Of a DNA stretch of 64,000 bases, positions 37,519 to 48,787 are shown piece after piece. The notes beneath the pieces were generated by a model. It did no database searches, had not been told where the DNA came from, and worked only from the letters and a program-made list of their open reading frames with translations. This DNA is from Alisma plantago-aquatica (Eukaryota > Streptophyta > Magnoliopsida > Alismatales > Alismataceae), in the NCBI GenBank assembly GCA_963693085.1, contig OY856410.1:1329223304-1329287303 (forward strand), written 5' to 3'. Position numbers and translations under genes: made by a program. The stretch's first letter is position 1, and each line of letters opens with the position of its first letter.

Positions 37519-38933
37519 TGAAAAACCACTATAGGGGGAGGTGAATAGGGTTTTATGGATATTTTATAATAATTTAACTCAAACAACCACAATTGAGATA
37601 ATAAGAAGGAGACAAGGTGTTTAGAGTGGTTCCAACCTTAGCAAATACTAAGGCAGTCAATCCACTACCTGGTTGCTTACCCAACCGGGATTTTGAAAGT
37701 ATTAAATTTTATTACCTCGCAAGGATATTACATAAAATTACAATACTTTCTACACCCTTTGGACAGCCTTCACCTTGAATTAGTCTCACCAACCTTGAAG
37801 CAGCCTTCCTTGAACTAACTTCAAGCTCCCCCTTGAAGTAGCCTTCCTCTTGAAGTAGCTTCCCGTAGAGACAGCCTTCTAGAAGTAGTCCAAAGATCTC
37901 ATTCTTCACCAAGAAGATCAAACTCTCTCCAATCCACAGCCTCCAACCCTAGGAATAGCAAGGCGAGTACAAGCAATAAGAAAGAACAAGAAAGGAAATG
38001 GAAATTACAATTTACCACTTCAAGCACAAGGCTTGATTTCCTATATCAAGCGTATTGATCTCCTAACCAATGAGTATGGAAGTGTAGGTTTTGTGGATAG
38101 GAGATGCTAGCCTATAGGACACGAATTTGGAGCAAAGGAAATGAGTAGCAAGTACCAGTGTTGCTCAATTGCTCAAAACAGATTGCCAATTGCAAGTATG
38201 AAAGCTCAAGAATTGCACAAGTGTACTTTGGGTGTCCTATGGCTTGTCCTATTTATAGGAATAGCCTATGGATGATTAAGGAAGTTCTAGACACTTGCTA
38301 GGGGGTTCTTAATGCTTAACTAGCCATTAGGTGACCATTAGTTGCTTTAACAACGTCTACTTAATTAACTCTGAAAAGTGTAGACAAAACTCATCTCGGT
38401 CGAAGAATTGTCGACCGAGAGTCCTTCTCGGTCGAGGACTTGTCGACCGAGGGACTGTCTGGGGCAAGTGTTTATAACGTTCTACTCCAACTCCCAACTG
38501 CCTTGTCTGTTGTGTCTAACAGCTACCTGGGTCTTTCTCAGTCGAAGATTTTGTCAACCGAGAGTGTCTCGGTCGAGAATTTTGTCGACAGAGATTAACC
38601 ATGTTTCAATGTTTTTAAATCAAGTAATAAGTGTGTGTATGAGTGTGCAGATGTAACACTATTTTAGGGGATGACCTATCTAAGTGTTGTGATTGTCTAG
38701 GGAAGATCTAATGCTTGATTTACATGATGTATAAGTAGTTGTACATTATATATTCGTAAAAGTTTTTACATTTGATTACATTCATGACTTAAAGCAATTT
38801 TAGCATATAGATATTCCAAGTATTTGTTATCCTCCTTATTCCTACAACACTCAAGTAGCACGTTAGATCCACAAGAATGAAATGTTTGTCATTATCAAAA
38901 CAAAGGGATTAAATGATGTCCATTTAGCCAACA
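37519..38933 (-). repeat. copia-B 3' LTR, 1,415 bp
   Basis: Read on the minus strand it begins TGTTGGCTAAATGGAC (38933) and ends TTTTTCA (37519). It includes four short palindromes at 38394-38600, of the form CTCGGTCGA-spacer-TCGACCGAG, two of them partly decayed. Open frames inside it (37712-37921, 38408-38656) are not genes. Confidence 0.8.
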
Positions 38934-38947
38934 ATCTCCCCCTTTTT
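38934..38947 (-). promoter_or_regulatory. copia-B polypurine tract
   Basis: On the minus strand AAAAAGGGGGAGAT directly precedes the LTR start TGTTGGC, the standard position for plus-strand priming in copia elements. Confidence 0.8.
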
Positions 38948-39379
38948 GAAGATGACAAACATTTCCAAAATATAAATCAACTAGTCTTTAAAATGAGTTG
39001 AGTTTCATACCTGAGATTTACTTTGTGATTTTCTTCTCTTGTTTATGAAATGTGTGCTTATTATTCCCAAAGAAGTATGGAACATAAAATCCAATTCTTT
39101 AGGGAATATAGCAGCTTTTACTGTAAAGCCAAGAGATTATGAAACTCATTGACAAGAGATTATGAAACTCATTGATTGAGTTTTTCAAAGTTACCATTTT
39201 AAGATTTACATTTATTTCTCCCCCTTTCTCATTTCAAAAAGATATTCATTAAAAATGAATGTAGAAAAACTCCCCCTTAATTTGATATCCCTCATAAAAA
39301 GATAACCATCAAATCTTTCGAAAAAGATGTCCATTTGAAAGCCAAAAATAACACGATTAAAACCGTTTTCAAGAAGCAC

Positions 39380-40389
39380 AAATATCAAAGAAAACATCCT
39401 CTAAGGGAGTGATAAGTAGTTGCTTCCTTATTTTGTTAAATTGGTCTAGTGGAAGCGGTTTTGTGAAAATATCATCCAATTGATCTTCTGTATCAACATG
39501 ATGAAGGGATACATGATTTTTAGAGATATGATCCCCTAAAAAGTGATGACGGATTTCAATATGTTTGGCTCGGCTGTGTAAAATGGGATTATGTGCTAAG
39601 TTTATAGCGCTTCTGTTGTCACAAAAGATAGGTTTGGATGAAAAAGTAAAGCAATAATCGTTTAACACTTGTTACATATAAAGCACTTGAGCACAACAAG
39701 ATCCGGCTGCCATATATTCAACTTCAATTGTAGAGAGGGCAACCGTATTTTGTTTCTTACTAAACCAAGATACTAAGGCTCTTCCTAACAAGAAACAACT
39801 ACCACTTGTGCTCTGGTGATCAATTCGACAACCAATGTAGTCGGCATCAGTATATGCTTTAAAATCCATGGATTGTCCTTTAGGTTACCATAAACCATAA
39901 CATGTGGTGCCAACTAAATATTGAAAAATCCGTTTGATGGCTTGAAAATGGGTGTGCATAGGTTGTGATTGAAATCGAGCACAAAGACCAACTGAAAACA
40001 TGATGTCCAGTCTAGAAGTGGTTAAGTAAAACAAACTACCAATCATGGCTCTATATAAGGAGTCATCAATAGGTTCCCCATTTTCATCCTTATCAATTTT
40101 AGTGGAGGTAGCCATTGGAGTGGTAGCATGTTTGTAGTGGTCCATCCCATAGCATTTTAAGAGTTCATTTGTATACTTTTCTTGGCTTATAAAAATTCCA
40201 GCAGGCGTTTGTTTTATTTGAAAACCAAGAAAGAAAGTTAATTCACCCATGAGGCTCATTTTGAAGTCTTGTTGCATAATATCACTAAATTGTTTGCTCG
40301 ATGATTCATTTGAAGCACCAAAGATAATGTCATCAACATATATTTGAACAACTAGAATGCATATGTTTTGAAAAATAAAGTAGAATCTG
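39380..40389 (-). pseudogene. copia-B pol: RT C-terminal part and RNase H
   Basis: Read on the minus strand from 40389. The YVDD active-site box of RT (QIYVDDIIFGASNE) lies near 40340. Then LTFFLGFQIKQTPAGIFISQ, PIDDSLYRAMIGSLFYLT and the RNase H domain (FKAYTDADYIGCRIDHQSTS, STIEVEYMAAGSC, IFCDNRSAINLAHNPILHSR, KHIEIRHHFLGDH, DIFTKPLP). Two in-frame TAA stops (at about 39885 and 39670) interrupt an otherwise continuous frame. The motif wording fits Sirevirus-type copia elements of plants. Decay is light compared with copia-A, so it is younger. Confidence 0.9.
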
Positions 40390-41858
40390 AATTTCTATTA
40401 AAAGAAAATAGAAATTTGTGGCAATGGATTAAAAAGCAAGAATAAAGAGAATAAGTGAGAGAAATTTCGAATTCCTAATTATCCAAGAAATAAGAAATAT
40501 CAAAGGGATAGTAAGGAGAGAGAAAACTTTCTTCCTTATGAAGGAATTGGATTCCTATTGGGAAAATACTTTGCATCTTTGTGGATGCACATCCTGGGAT
40601 ACGAAAACCCTCCCGTATATAAGGGGTAGAGCATATGGCTCGAGTTTAAGAGAATCCCAAGTCCTTTCTCTTCCTCATCTTCTTCTTGCTTCTTTGCATT
40701 TGAAACCCTAACCAAGAACGCATAGCGTCATCTTGGCATCTAGCATTTGTAGAGGGGTCTCGATGGAGGCATGAAGCCCCTACGATGACCCTGGAAGGTT
40801 TGGCTATCGTTTTTATATTTCCATCTTCATGCAGCTCGCACCGAAGGTCTGCAACCCTACAACAGGTCGCGGTCATGGCTATCTCAGGAACGACCACCTT
40901 GGCCACATTTTGGGGGCACCTCACGTGTGGCTGGGAATGACAGAGCCATGGCGGGGGTTGGCGACATGAACCAGGCCGTGGGAAGAAGAGGAGGAGCTGC
41001 TCCATCGCAGCTAGGGTAGCACAGCACAGTTGCGTAAAATTGAAGAAGACACGAGAGGCATTTGACCGTTCTACCCCTCAGTGTGCTAAAGAACGGATCC
41101 TTATGTCAAGGGCAGTTTTGTCTTTGCATTATGTTTTGCAAATCAGGTCATGTTGCATGGACAGAGATAATGTGGCAACTCCTGATTGGCTCAAGTAAGT
41201 ATATTCTTGCAAAATTTGTAACTAATTAATCGTAGATTGGATGGATATGCATAATGTATGAATTTTTCTCAGAAGAACACGAGGAATGCAATAAAAATAT
41301 AATTGAAGCCTTTTTCTAATTGAAATTCGAGAAGTAATGGAAGTTATCAACTTTGATGATTTAATGATTAAGAAACCCTATTTCGAGATGATAAATGTGT
41401 TTAGTAGGGTTTAATGGGTGATTAAAGTTGATATTAACCTATTAATTGTAAAAAGGTACATTAAGAACAAAAAGGATGAACTTTGCACATAATTAGTGTA
41501 ATTGAGAGTTTCATGTGCGTAAATGTGCTTTAATGGGTGTTGAAACCCTAATATTAGTGAGTGAGACTATTAATGGCTTTAATTGATCAATTTCATGATT
41601 AAAGTTGAGATATGATAATTTTAAGCATTTTCAAGTATAAAAGTTCCTAGTTGTGGATAAATGCCCTTAATGTAGTAATTAGGGTTTTCTAATGTATAAA
41701 GGTAGAATTAATGGCAAATCGAGTCTTAGACCATAATGAACTATGAATTGATGATAAATGAGCATAATGATCTTATCATGGATTAAAAGGATAAAAATGG
41801 TAGCTATAATGTAAAAGAAGCTTAATGGACTTAATCAATGTTTAATTATACCTTAATA
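40390..41858 (+). repeat. LARD 3' LTR, first surviving part
   Basis: Aligns with 5' LTR positions 32108 to about 33580, starting at AATTTCTATTAAAAG. It includes the GTATATAAGGGG promoter copy at about 40614 and ends CCTTAATA where CACTA-2 begins. The first 733 bases of the LTR are missing on the left. Confidence 0.9.
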
Positions 41859-42030
41859 CACTACTAGAAACCAAGACATTAACGACCAAAGTAGCGACAA
41901 CATAATTAGTTTGTTGTAATTGTTACCCTAATCGTGACCACACATTTTTATGGTCGATATTAGTATGGTTAATAACGGCCAAATACATTAGTTGTCATAA
42001 ATATGATATATATTCTGTCGCTAAAAAAAT
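41859..42030 (+). repeat. CACTA-2 left terminal and subterminal repeats
   Basis: Begins CACTACTAGAAACC. Within 170 bp it has variants of TAACGACCAAA, GTCGATATTAG and TTGTCATAAATA, which recur in inverted form near the right end. These are the expected binding sites of the ORF2 protein. Confidence 0.8.
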
Positions 42031-42034
42031 TCTC

Positions 42035-42460
42035 CCTCCAGTCCCACCCCCGCCAACGCCACCCCCCCCCCCCCCCCCCCCCGCGCGCGCGCGACCCGGG
42101 AACTGACGCCTGATCCCTGCGGCGGCAAAGACCGCCCGACTCCCACATTCTCCCACTCCACCAATAATTCCCACACTTGCCAACCCACGAGGAGAGAGAT
42201 CCTTGGCTCTCTACGCAGACAATCCAACGGATTTCACACTAGGTTTGCCTGCTAGCTAGCTAACTCCCAAGCTCTCCTCTTCGGCGATGATGATCAGGGC
42301 AATCTAGTACTTCCGGCGGCCGATCAAGGGTGACCTAGAGCAGTGCGCCAGGCATCACAGCGATGCCAGAACCCCGATCTAGAACCAGAGGCGAGTGTCA
42401 ACCTGGATAGGAGCTGGTGATTGATCTGTAGGAGGAACAACAAGGTATGCGGCCATCATT
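42035..42460 (+). promoter_or_regulatory. CACTA-2 GC-rich promoter/leader block with a 21-C run
   Basis: GC-rich island in AT-rich surroundings. It has a run of 21 cytosines (42062-42082) followed directly by alternating GC, then CTCCCACATTCTCCCACTCC and a leader-like segment up to a probable splice donor (ACAACAAG before GTATGC, about 42442). The position matches the GC-rich block in CACTA-1 (25960-26150). I infer a promoter and first non-coding exon. Confidence 0.5.
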
Positions 42461-42504
42461 CTACTCCACTCCCACAATCATGTCTTCCGAACTCATCTAT
42501 TCCC

Positions 42505-42595
42505 TACTTCTTCTATTTCTCTCTGCTCTGTGCAGTAACATCCTGTGGCCCTCTATTTCTCTCTGCTCCGTGCAGTAACAGCCTATGGCCCTAGG
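42505..42595 (+). repeat. 43-bp tandem duplication
   Basis: CTATTTCTCTCTGCTCTGTG and the following GTAACATCCTGTGGCC recur 43 bases later with four changes. Confidence 0.8.
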
Positions 42596-42599
42596 CGAA

Positions 42600-43829
42600 C
42601 CAAGGTAGGATAAAGGACTGTGGACCCAAAGGCAAGAGGCGAGGTGATCTCTACGGACCCAAGACGATCGAACTAATGTTTGCTTCAAATGTTGCAAGAG
42701 GGTATGCAATTTTCTTTTTTTCTATGTGGGTTACCTATAGCTTCAAAATGTCTCCTCTAGCTCCATGAGCTAGGGTACCATGTTCAATTTGAGCTTGTCC
42801 TACCACTCAGCAAATCAGGAGCTGAGAAGCCCGTAATTAGATATGAAGATCACCTTCCTTTGAATCTGTGCACACATAGTCGCTTTATTTATGGCTTTCA
42901 TAGAACCACATTCACCTTGTACCATCCCTCCACGACCGTCTAGGGAAGGAGAACTACTTGGAATAGATATCATCTTATATACTATGGTTTATTTATGATA
43001 CACATGTGAGATTGTTTTCCATATATGGGGATACTAGTGCTAGTTTATGTAATGGTTGATATTTATGAAAATGAGAGGCCTCTACACATATATATGAGGT
43101 CCATCATAAGAGATACCAATAAATTCCGATTTATTTGGTAAGATTTTGTGTTTTTGCATTCACGCTTGTTATTACCCCAAACACCTTAATTTTGAGGTTG
43201 GGTACATGAAGAGTGATCAAAGTTGAAAATTTCTTCTATTTTCTTTTACATGATTCACTATGGTTGAGTTAGTTTTCACATGTGAGATTCATTTATCTAA
43301 TCATTTGATTTGAAAATAGACATTCACACATCTAATCTCATTTATTTTGTTGATCATGCATTGACATTCATATGTGACCCCTAAAAATCCTAATTTTGGG
43401 CTTGAGTTCAAGATCAACGACCTATGATTGTGATATTGTTTATGAAATGGTTCTATTTATTTGTTTCTATCCCATCTCTTGTGATTGTTTTTATTCCATG
43501 TAAGATTGGTTTTCTTTTAACATTTTGAGAATAACTAGTTTTGATAAGATTGGTTTACTTTTAATATTCGAGAATAACTAGATTTACTACACAATGATGT
43601 GCATTTCCCAAAGCTCGATAAATGTGAGGTCTATAATAGCATTCAACTATCTAATATCAATTTTTCAATATCATATGATGGTCATGTTGTTCTGATTCAT
43701 GTGCTTGCCCCTAAAATTGAAATTTTGGGTTGTAATACATGCTCACTACCCCTAATGTTCACATATTTCCACTACCCTATACGAACAACTATTTCTTCAT
43801 ATATCTTGTGAATCATAATAAGTAACAGA
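42600..43829 (+). other. CACTA-2 non-coding, no gene seen
   Basis: AT-rich sequence, probably intron of the transposase transcript. No motif recognised. Confidence 0.4.
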
Positions 43830-45075
43830 GAACAATCATCTATCCAAATGCTTCCTATAATGAGTTACTTGTGATGAGTAATTGTGGACATTCATTCATA
43901 TCTTTCTGGTTCCAGACAACCATTTGTCTTTTTTGGGTTGTTTGAACTTACTTGAAAACATGCAACAGCCCTTTTTTCAGACCAACATCTGAAATAGATT
44001 CAATTCCATGAGTTACCCACTCCTAAATAGTCATTGTTTTTGTGATCTCAATTTAATAATTATGGATTTGCTAAGAATTTGATTGTTGATGTAGGGTAAC
44101 CTCAAGGACCTTGGAATCTAATTTAATGGTTGGTGTTTAATATGTTCATAGTAGGGTTCCAACATAAATGAATACCTTCCAAGAATTTAATCAAGGTTTT
44201 GTTTAATCCAACTAGAACTTGTAATGTACATTTCATCACATTAGCCTCTAAAATAGAATTAATTTCTATGAGCTTACCCTCTGTTCCACAATCATCATGT
44301 TTTAAATTTCATAGAAATAAGTTTTAGATTACTAAGAATGAGGTTGTGGTGAAAAGGTAACCATAGGGATCTTGGACTTTGCTTAAAATGTTGGTTTATG
44401 AGATATTCATACTAGGGCTCAAACTGCATTCACTACCTTCAAAGAATGTTATGATGGTTGTTTTGAATTGAATTGGAATAGGTAATGGCCATTTCATAAC
44501 ACTGGCCTCTAAAGGTTATCTATATTCTAAGAGCTTACCCTCTCATTAACAATCACTATCTTTACATATATGATATTGATAAATATGAGAATTCAAAGGA
44601 CTTGATCATTGGAGTCTTCTTCAAAAGTATGTGTTTGAATTGTTCATAATAGGTATCTAACTAAAATTTACTTCTTAAAATGTTATTAGAGTTGTTTTGA
44701 ATTCCACATGAGCATGCAATGAACATTTCAAACACTAGCCTCCAACACATTAAAAAACATGTGAGGTAACCCTCTCATCAACTACCATTGTCATTGAAAT
44801 CTCATATTGATATATATAGTTTGACAACTGATGATAGTGTAACCTTAGGGAGCTTGGACTCTACTTTAGATGTTGGTAGTTTAGATGTTTACAACATGGA
44901 TCCAAAAAATTTATCTACCTTACTAGAATATTATTATGGACGTGTTGAATTTTAGTATAGAATTTAATTGACATTTTGTCACACTAGCCTATGAGTGAGA
45001 TTAAAATGAATTGACACTCTCATTGATAATCCCATACATTACAACCTGATATGGATAGACTTTGGGGTTTCAACT
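43830..45075 (+). repeat. Degenerate tandem repeat, period about 235-260 bp, about five units
   Basis: Three landmarks recur in order. (1) CATTTCATCACATTAGCCTC, CATTTCATAACACTGGCCTC, CATTTCAAACACTAGCCTCC. (2) GAGCTTACCCTCTxxTxxAC at about 44010, 44270, 44530 and 44765, with a last weak copy near 45012. (3) TTGGAxTCTxxTTxxAxxGTTGGTxTTT at about 44110, 44373, 44605 and 44857. Units are only about 60-70% alike, so the array is old. It is not coding. Confidence 0.8.
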
Positions 45076-46108
45076 AATTTGACTATTCATTAAGCATAGA
45101 GAAATGTCTAGTTAAGCATAGAGACATTTCTGCTTGCTGATTCATTGCTTCCATACACATCCATCATTGCTGGCGTCTTCATGTGCAAGATGGTAAATTA
45201 GACATATACTTTTAACACTACATGTTTCTCTCTTCAAGATGAGTTGTTTTTAGTGGGTTTCATTAAGGTGTGGGCCCAGGTAGGAAACCCAAAAATACAG
45301 GAATTGGAGCATGAGTCCAGTTGCTCCTAGTATATTGTTGCCATGGATTTAGTTGGCAAGGATGGGCATGTTGCATGATATTCATTCCCAACCGGCAGCA
45401 AAAAAATGACATGCTTGCAGGTAGTTCTCTCTTTGGTGATCCTACAATAAATCAAGCAAAAGATAATCTTGAAGTCTGCAATAAAAGGTCTGTAGATCCA
45501 GCACCATGAGGCATGCATGTGTAGGACATAGACCCAAAACCTTATCATAAAACCAGTACCCAGCTGTGAGACCTCGACCTAACTTTGACAGTTGCTGAGT
45601 ATTTAAACAAAAACAAAAAGACAACGAGGCATACCCACACTCATCTATTCAACTTGCCGATATGTCAAAAAATGAAACAAGTTTCATACAATGTGATATA
45701 TGTCCAAGTCAAACTAGTGAAACATGAATGCTTAAAATGTTGCCAAGTTATATTTAGGTCATCTTTCACAGTATTAATCATAGAGACATTTCTAGTTACC
45801 ACTCGTGTACCACTACAACCATACACTCAATTTGCATTTTCGAACTGTTCCCAACAATTAATATCCTTACATATCGTATGATTAGCCTATATACAGATTT
45901 TTAGGTCGTTTTGATACATACGCATCATAAACGTGAAGGCTAAAAAATGTTGCTTTGTTAAAAAAATATACTACGTCAGTTTTGCAGTCAACATATAAGT
46001 TCAATGAGTTCAATTTGCTAATATGCTATTCAAGTAAAAGTACAGAAGTTTCAACAACTAGATTTTTAAAAAAATAACCAAAATATGTAATACAATGTCA
46101 TAACTAAC
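45076..46108 (+). other. CACTA-2 non-coding, no gene seen
   Basis: Contains a short repeat of TTAAGCATAGAGAxATxTCT at 45090-45130. Open frames near 45327-45881 on both strands have no family motif. Confidence 0.4.
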
Positions 46109-46284
46109 TCTTGTTTCTTAACTTCACTCATCGTGTGTGGTTTTCTTAGCATAACCCATACCTTCTTCTGTAGATTTATTTTCGTTGCAGCCCTGCTAAG
46201 ATCTTTAATTGACTTGGCCAGAGGCTTGATGCTAACAATACTGCTACTATCAGAAAGAACTTGTTTCAACTCGCCCATGCTTGC
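46109..46284 (-). pseudogene. Exon-like fragment of unknown origin (minus strand)
   Basis: On the minus strand a 176-base open stretch is bounded by an acceptor (CTATGACCAG) and a donor (GTTAGT). It reads ASMGELKQVLSDSSSIVSIK, then PLAKSIKDLSRAATKINLQK and KVWVMLRKPHTMSEVKKQ. It is hydrophilic and helical in character, unlike transposase or retroelement proteins I know. I do not recognise the family. It runs opposite to the transposase, as captured gene pieces in CACTA elements sometimes do. It may equally be a chance open frame. Confidence 0.35.
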
Positions 46285-46779
46285 CTGGTCATAGAAAACA
46301 CAAACTCATTGAAAGTGAAGAATGTAAAGTTCACATATTCACAGTTATCGTTGAGCATGCATGCAATGCAATTCAGGAAGCAAATTGAAGTATTTGAAAC
46401 TATCTCTTGATGTCAAAAAAAATACTCCACAGGATCAAACGAATCCCCTAAAATGAAGGAAAGCATGCAGACATATAAAAAGGTATCTACTGATTGACAT
46501 CAGCATCAATAATGATCTCTGAATGTGTCGACTTCCTCTATTTGTCTTTATTAACCATACATATCCCTTTCTCAATCTTGATGATTGAAACTCTTCACTA
46601 GCACGATAGGGTAGGTGTGAGTCGTGTGACATCCACCTATATATCTTCCAATTATTTGACTTCATCGCCTCTTCCCCCCTACTCAATTGCATCTGTTAAT
46701 ACTTAACCAGTAAGCATCATTCAAGTAATGGACCCTCTATTTTGGTTATTTTGTGGTCTCCATTTCCTTTCAAGTCATT

Positions 46780-48060
46780 ATCCTTTTGGCCCCTACTAAA
46801 ATAGATATATGTAGAGGATTGGACAATGCTAACTGGGATTATATTTAGTATATTAACTGGTGCTTACAAGCAGTGTATAGATAGGAGTGTAGACAGGGTA
46901 GCGCTCTCGTACTACCCAATGTGGGACTAAACAGAGGACCCATCAACACTCTAACACCCCCTCCCCTCAAGCTGGGCATAGATATTAAGAAATCCTAGAT
47001 TGTCAACTACAATAGAAAATACCCATTTACTCGTAGGTTTGATAAGCCAATCTGCTATCTGCAACTCTGATCTCTTGAAAAGGGTGTTGATCGTCTTAGC
47101 ATCTATGGCTTCTCGCACGAAGTGACAATTGAATTCAATATGTTTGGTTCTTCATGGAATCTTCGATTGGAAGATGAATATAGTTGCATCATTGTCACAA
47201 TACATAGGCACAGGAGCATATAGATTTTAGGAAGTTCTAACAGGACTTCAAACCAAGGTCGTTTCATGTGCAAAATGTGTTGTTGCCCTATATTTAGTCT
47301 TTGCACTGGACCTAGATAAAATGGCCTACTTTTTGTTGCGCCATGTGACTAGATTGCCTCCAACAAAGGTACAAAATCTAGATGTTAGTTTTCTGTCTAT
47401 CTTACTTCCAACATAGAAGCATGCGATTTTATAGTGACCATCCTTTGGATAGTACAATCGTTTCCTAGGGAAGCTTTAAGATACAAAAGAATGTGGTATA
47501 AAACATTCCAATGACACAAACTTGATCTATCAAGGTAACAACACCACAACCCTAATGACATCAGAACGAGTCACAATGAGATAGAAAAGTTTACCTAGTG
47601 TCATGCATAATCTTTGCCTATTCGGGAAGGCCAGAGAGGAATCACCGTCCTAGGGAATATTGGTGCTAAAAGGTGTTTTTGTCCGTATGATCCCAAGTAT
47701 ACCAGTACCACTGAGAAGAATAAGAACATTGGATAGGCCGAATATAGATGCACTACAGGTGACTCTAATGCCTAGTAAAAAATCATAATATTCCAAGGTG
47801 TTTTGTAACAAAATGCTTGCATGAATACTTGTTTGAATGCCGACATCACTCCGATACGAGATGGTCATCAATGTTTAAAAGTAGAACAACAATAACAGAT
47901 TCACTAGTTTTATCAAAGAGCATGTGATTAGAGTGGGAGCGTCACAATCATGTCTTAAAAAGGATATCAGTTTGTCAAACTAAGCACGAGCACTTTGTTT
48001 GAGACCATAGCTAGACATCTCTATGTAGTCTACAAACTTTGTGAGACTATCCTTGAGAAA
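46780..48060 (-). mobile_element. copia-C: 3' part of a copia element, reverse orientation
   Basis: On the minus strand RT to RNase H, then a polypurine tract (GAGGGGAGGGGG, about 46957-46968) and an LTR starting TGTTAGAGTGTTGATGGG at 46956. The LTR extends at least to about 46780; its end is not clear. The sequence GGGTCCTCTGTTTAGTCCCA at the LTR start is typical of small plant copia LTRs. The 5' half of the element is missing. Confidence 0.75.
46975..48060 (-). pseudogene. copia-C pol: RT and RNase H, decayed
   Basis: Read on the minus strand from 48060: SSYGLKQSARA*FDKL (the SLYGLKQSPRAWF block of RT), then FLGIRVTCSASIFGLSNVLI at about 47780, a decayed LSHTRPD zone, GGNLVTWRNKK at about 47350, VPMYCDNDATIFIFQSKIP at about 47190 and KHIEFNCHFVREAIDAKTIN at about 47100-47150. 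Frames shift at least three times. Product would have been RT-RNase H. Confidence 0.8.
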
Positions 48061-48787
48061 TGAATATGGGAGTTTGCTACATGAAAGGGTCATACAACTT
48101 AAGGAAAATAATAGTTACCAAGGTGATATTGATGTATTATATAACATGGGCAGGAAAAGAGAGAAAGGGAGGAAGGATTGTATTGGTGGTGTCTTCTTGC
48201 TCTTCATCCTCTAAGAGCTATCATGGTGTGTCAAGTTGGGCCACCTGTCTCTTTCTAGGCAGAGAGTGCATAGAAGGGGGTAGGGAAGACGCCGGAGGGG
48301 GGGGACTAAGAAGGGATTGCATTGGTGGTGTCTTCTTGCACTTTGTCCTCTAACTTTGTTTATGTTCAACCCTTTCCCCTGATAAATCCTCTGTCATACC
48401 TCACATCACACATGATGCGAGTGGATATAAAACAAGTCACACTCCTCTATGCAATAGTGAATGATATGACTTTTTACTTCATGCATCATGGTCTGCAACA
48501 ACGAAATTGGAAAACTATTTTTACTTCCTGCATCATGGTCGCATGATATAAATGTGTATACCCTATCTTCACTTCCTTATTACTTTTCAAGGTGTTGCAT
48601 AACCCAAGTGCTAAACATTGAATGTATAGATGCCTAAAGGACTCGGGCATAGAGCTGCATGCTATACATCTTGATCTTTTTTTATAAAGGTAACCAATAA
48701 GAGAAAGAAATCTTATATTTATCACCAACAAGAAATAATTGTATTATGTGGCTTGTAAACAATAACATGAATTCTTCTTTGTAGAAA
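48061..48787 (+). other. Upstream region of the CACTA-2 transposase
   Basis: A 41-base phrase containing TTGGTGGTGTCTTCTTGC is repeated at about 48172 and 48311. The stretch ends TTCTTCTTTGTAG, a splice acceptor only four bases before the transposase ATG, so the first coding exon follows a leader intron. Confidence 0.5.

Larger units (their letters stand above)
37519..40389 (-). mobile_element. copia-B: Sirevirus-like element, 3' half only, reverse orientation
   Basis: On the minus strand the order is RT, RNase H, polypurine tract, 3' LTR. The 5' part, including the 5' LTR, gag and integrase, is missing: the RT stops at 40389, where the sequence becomes LARD 3' LTR in mid-repeat. The fragment therefore marks a deletion between a copia insertion in the LARD interior and the LARD 3' LTR. 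Confidence 0.85.

Noticed and set aside
47650..47871. Hydrophobic minus-strand frame that could look like a membrane protein
   Set aside because: Its FLGIRV...GIxxLSxxxxLLSxTGxLG pattern is the copia RT thumb region.
48060..48353. 97-codon frame with a Gly-rich tail before the transposase
   Set aside because: It spans a 41-bp duplicated phrase and has no domain. Better explained as leader or intron.
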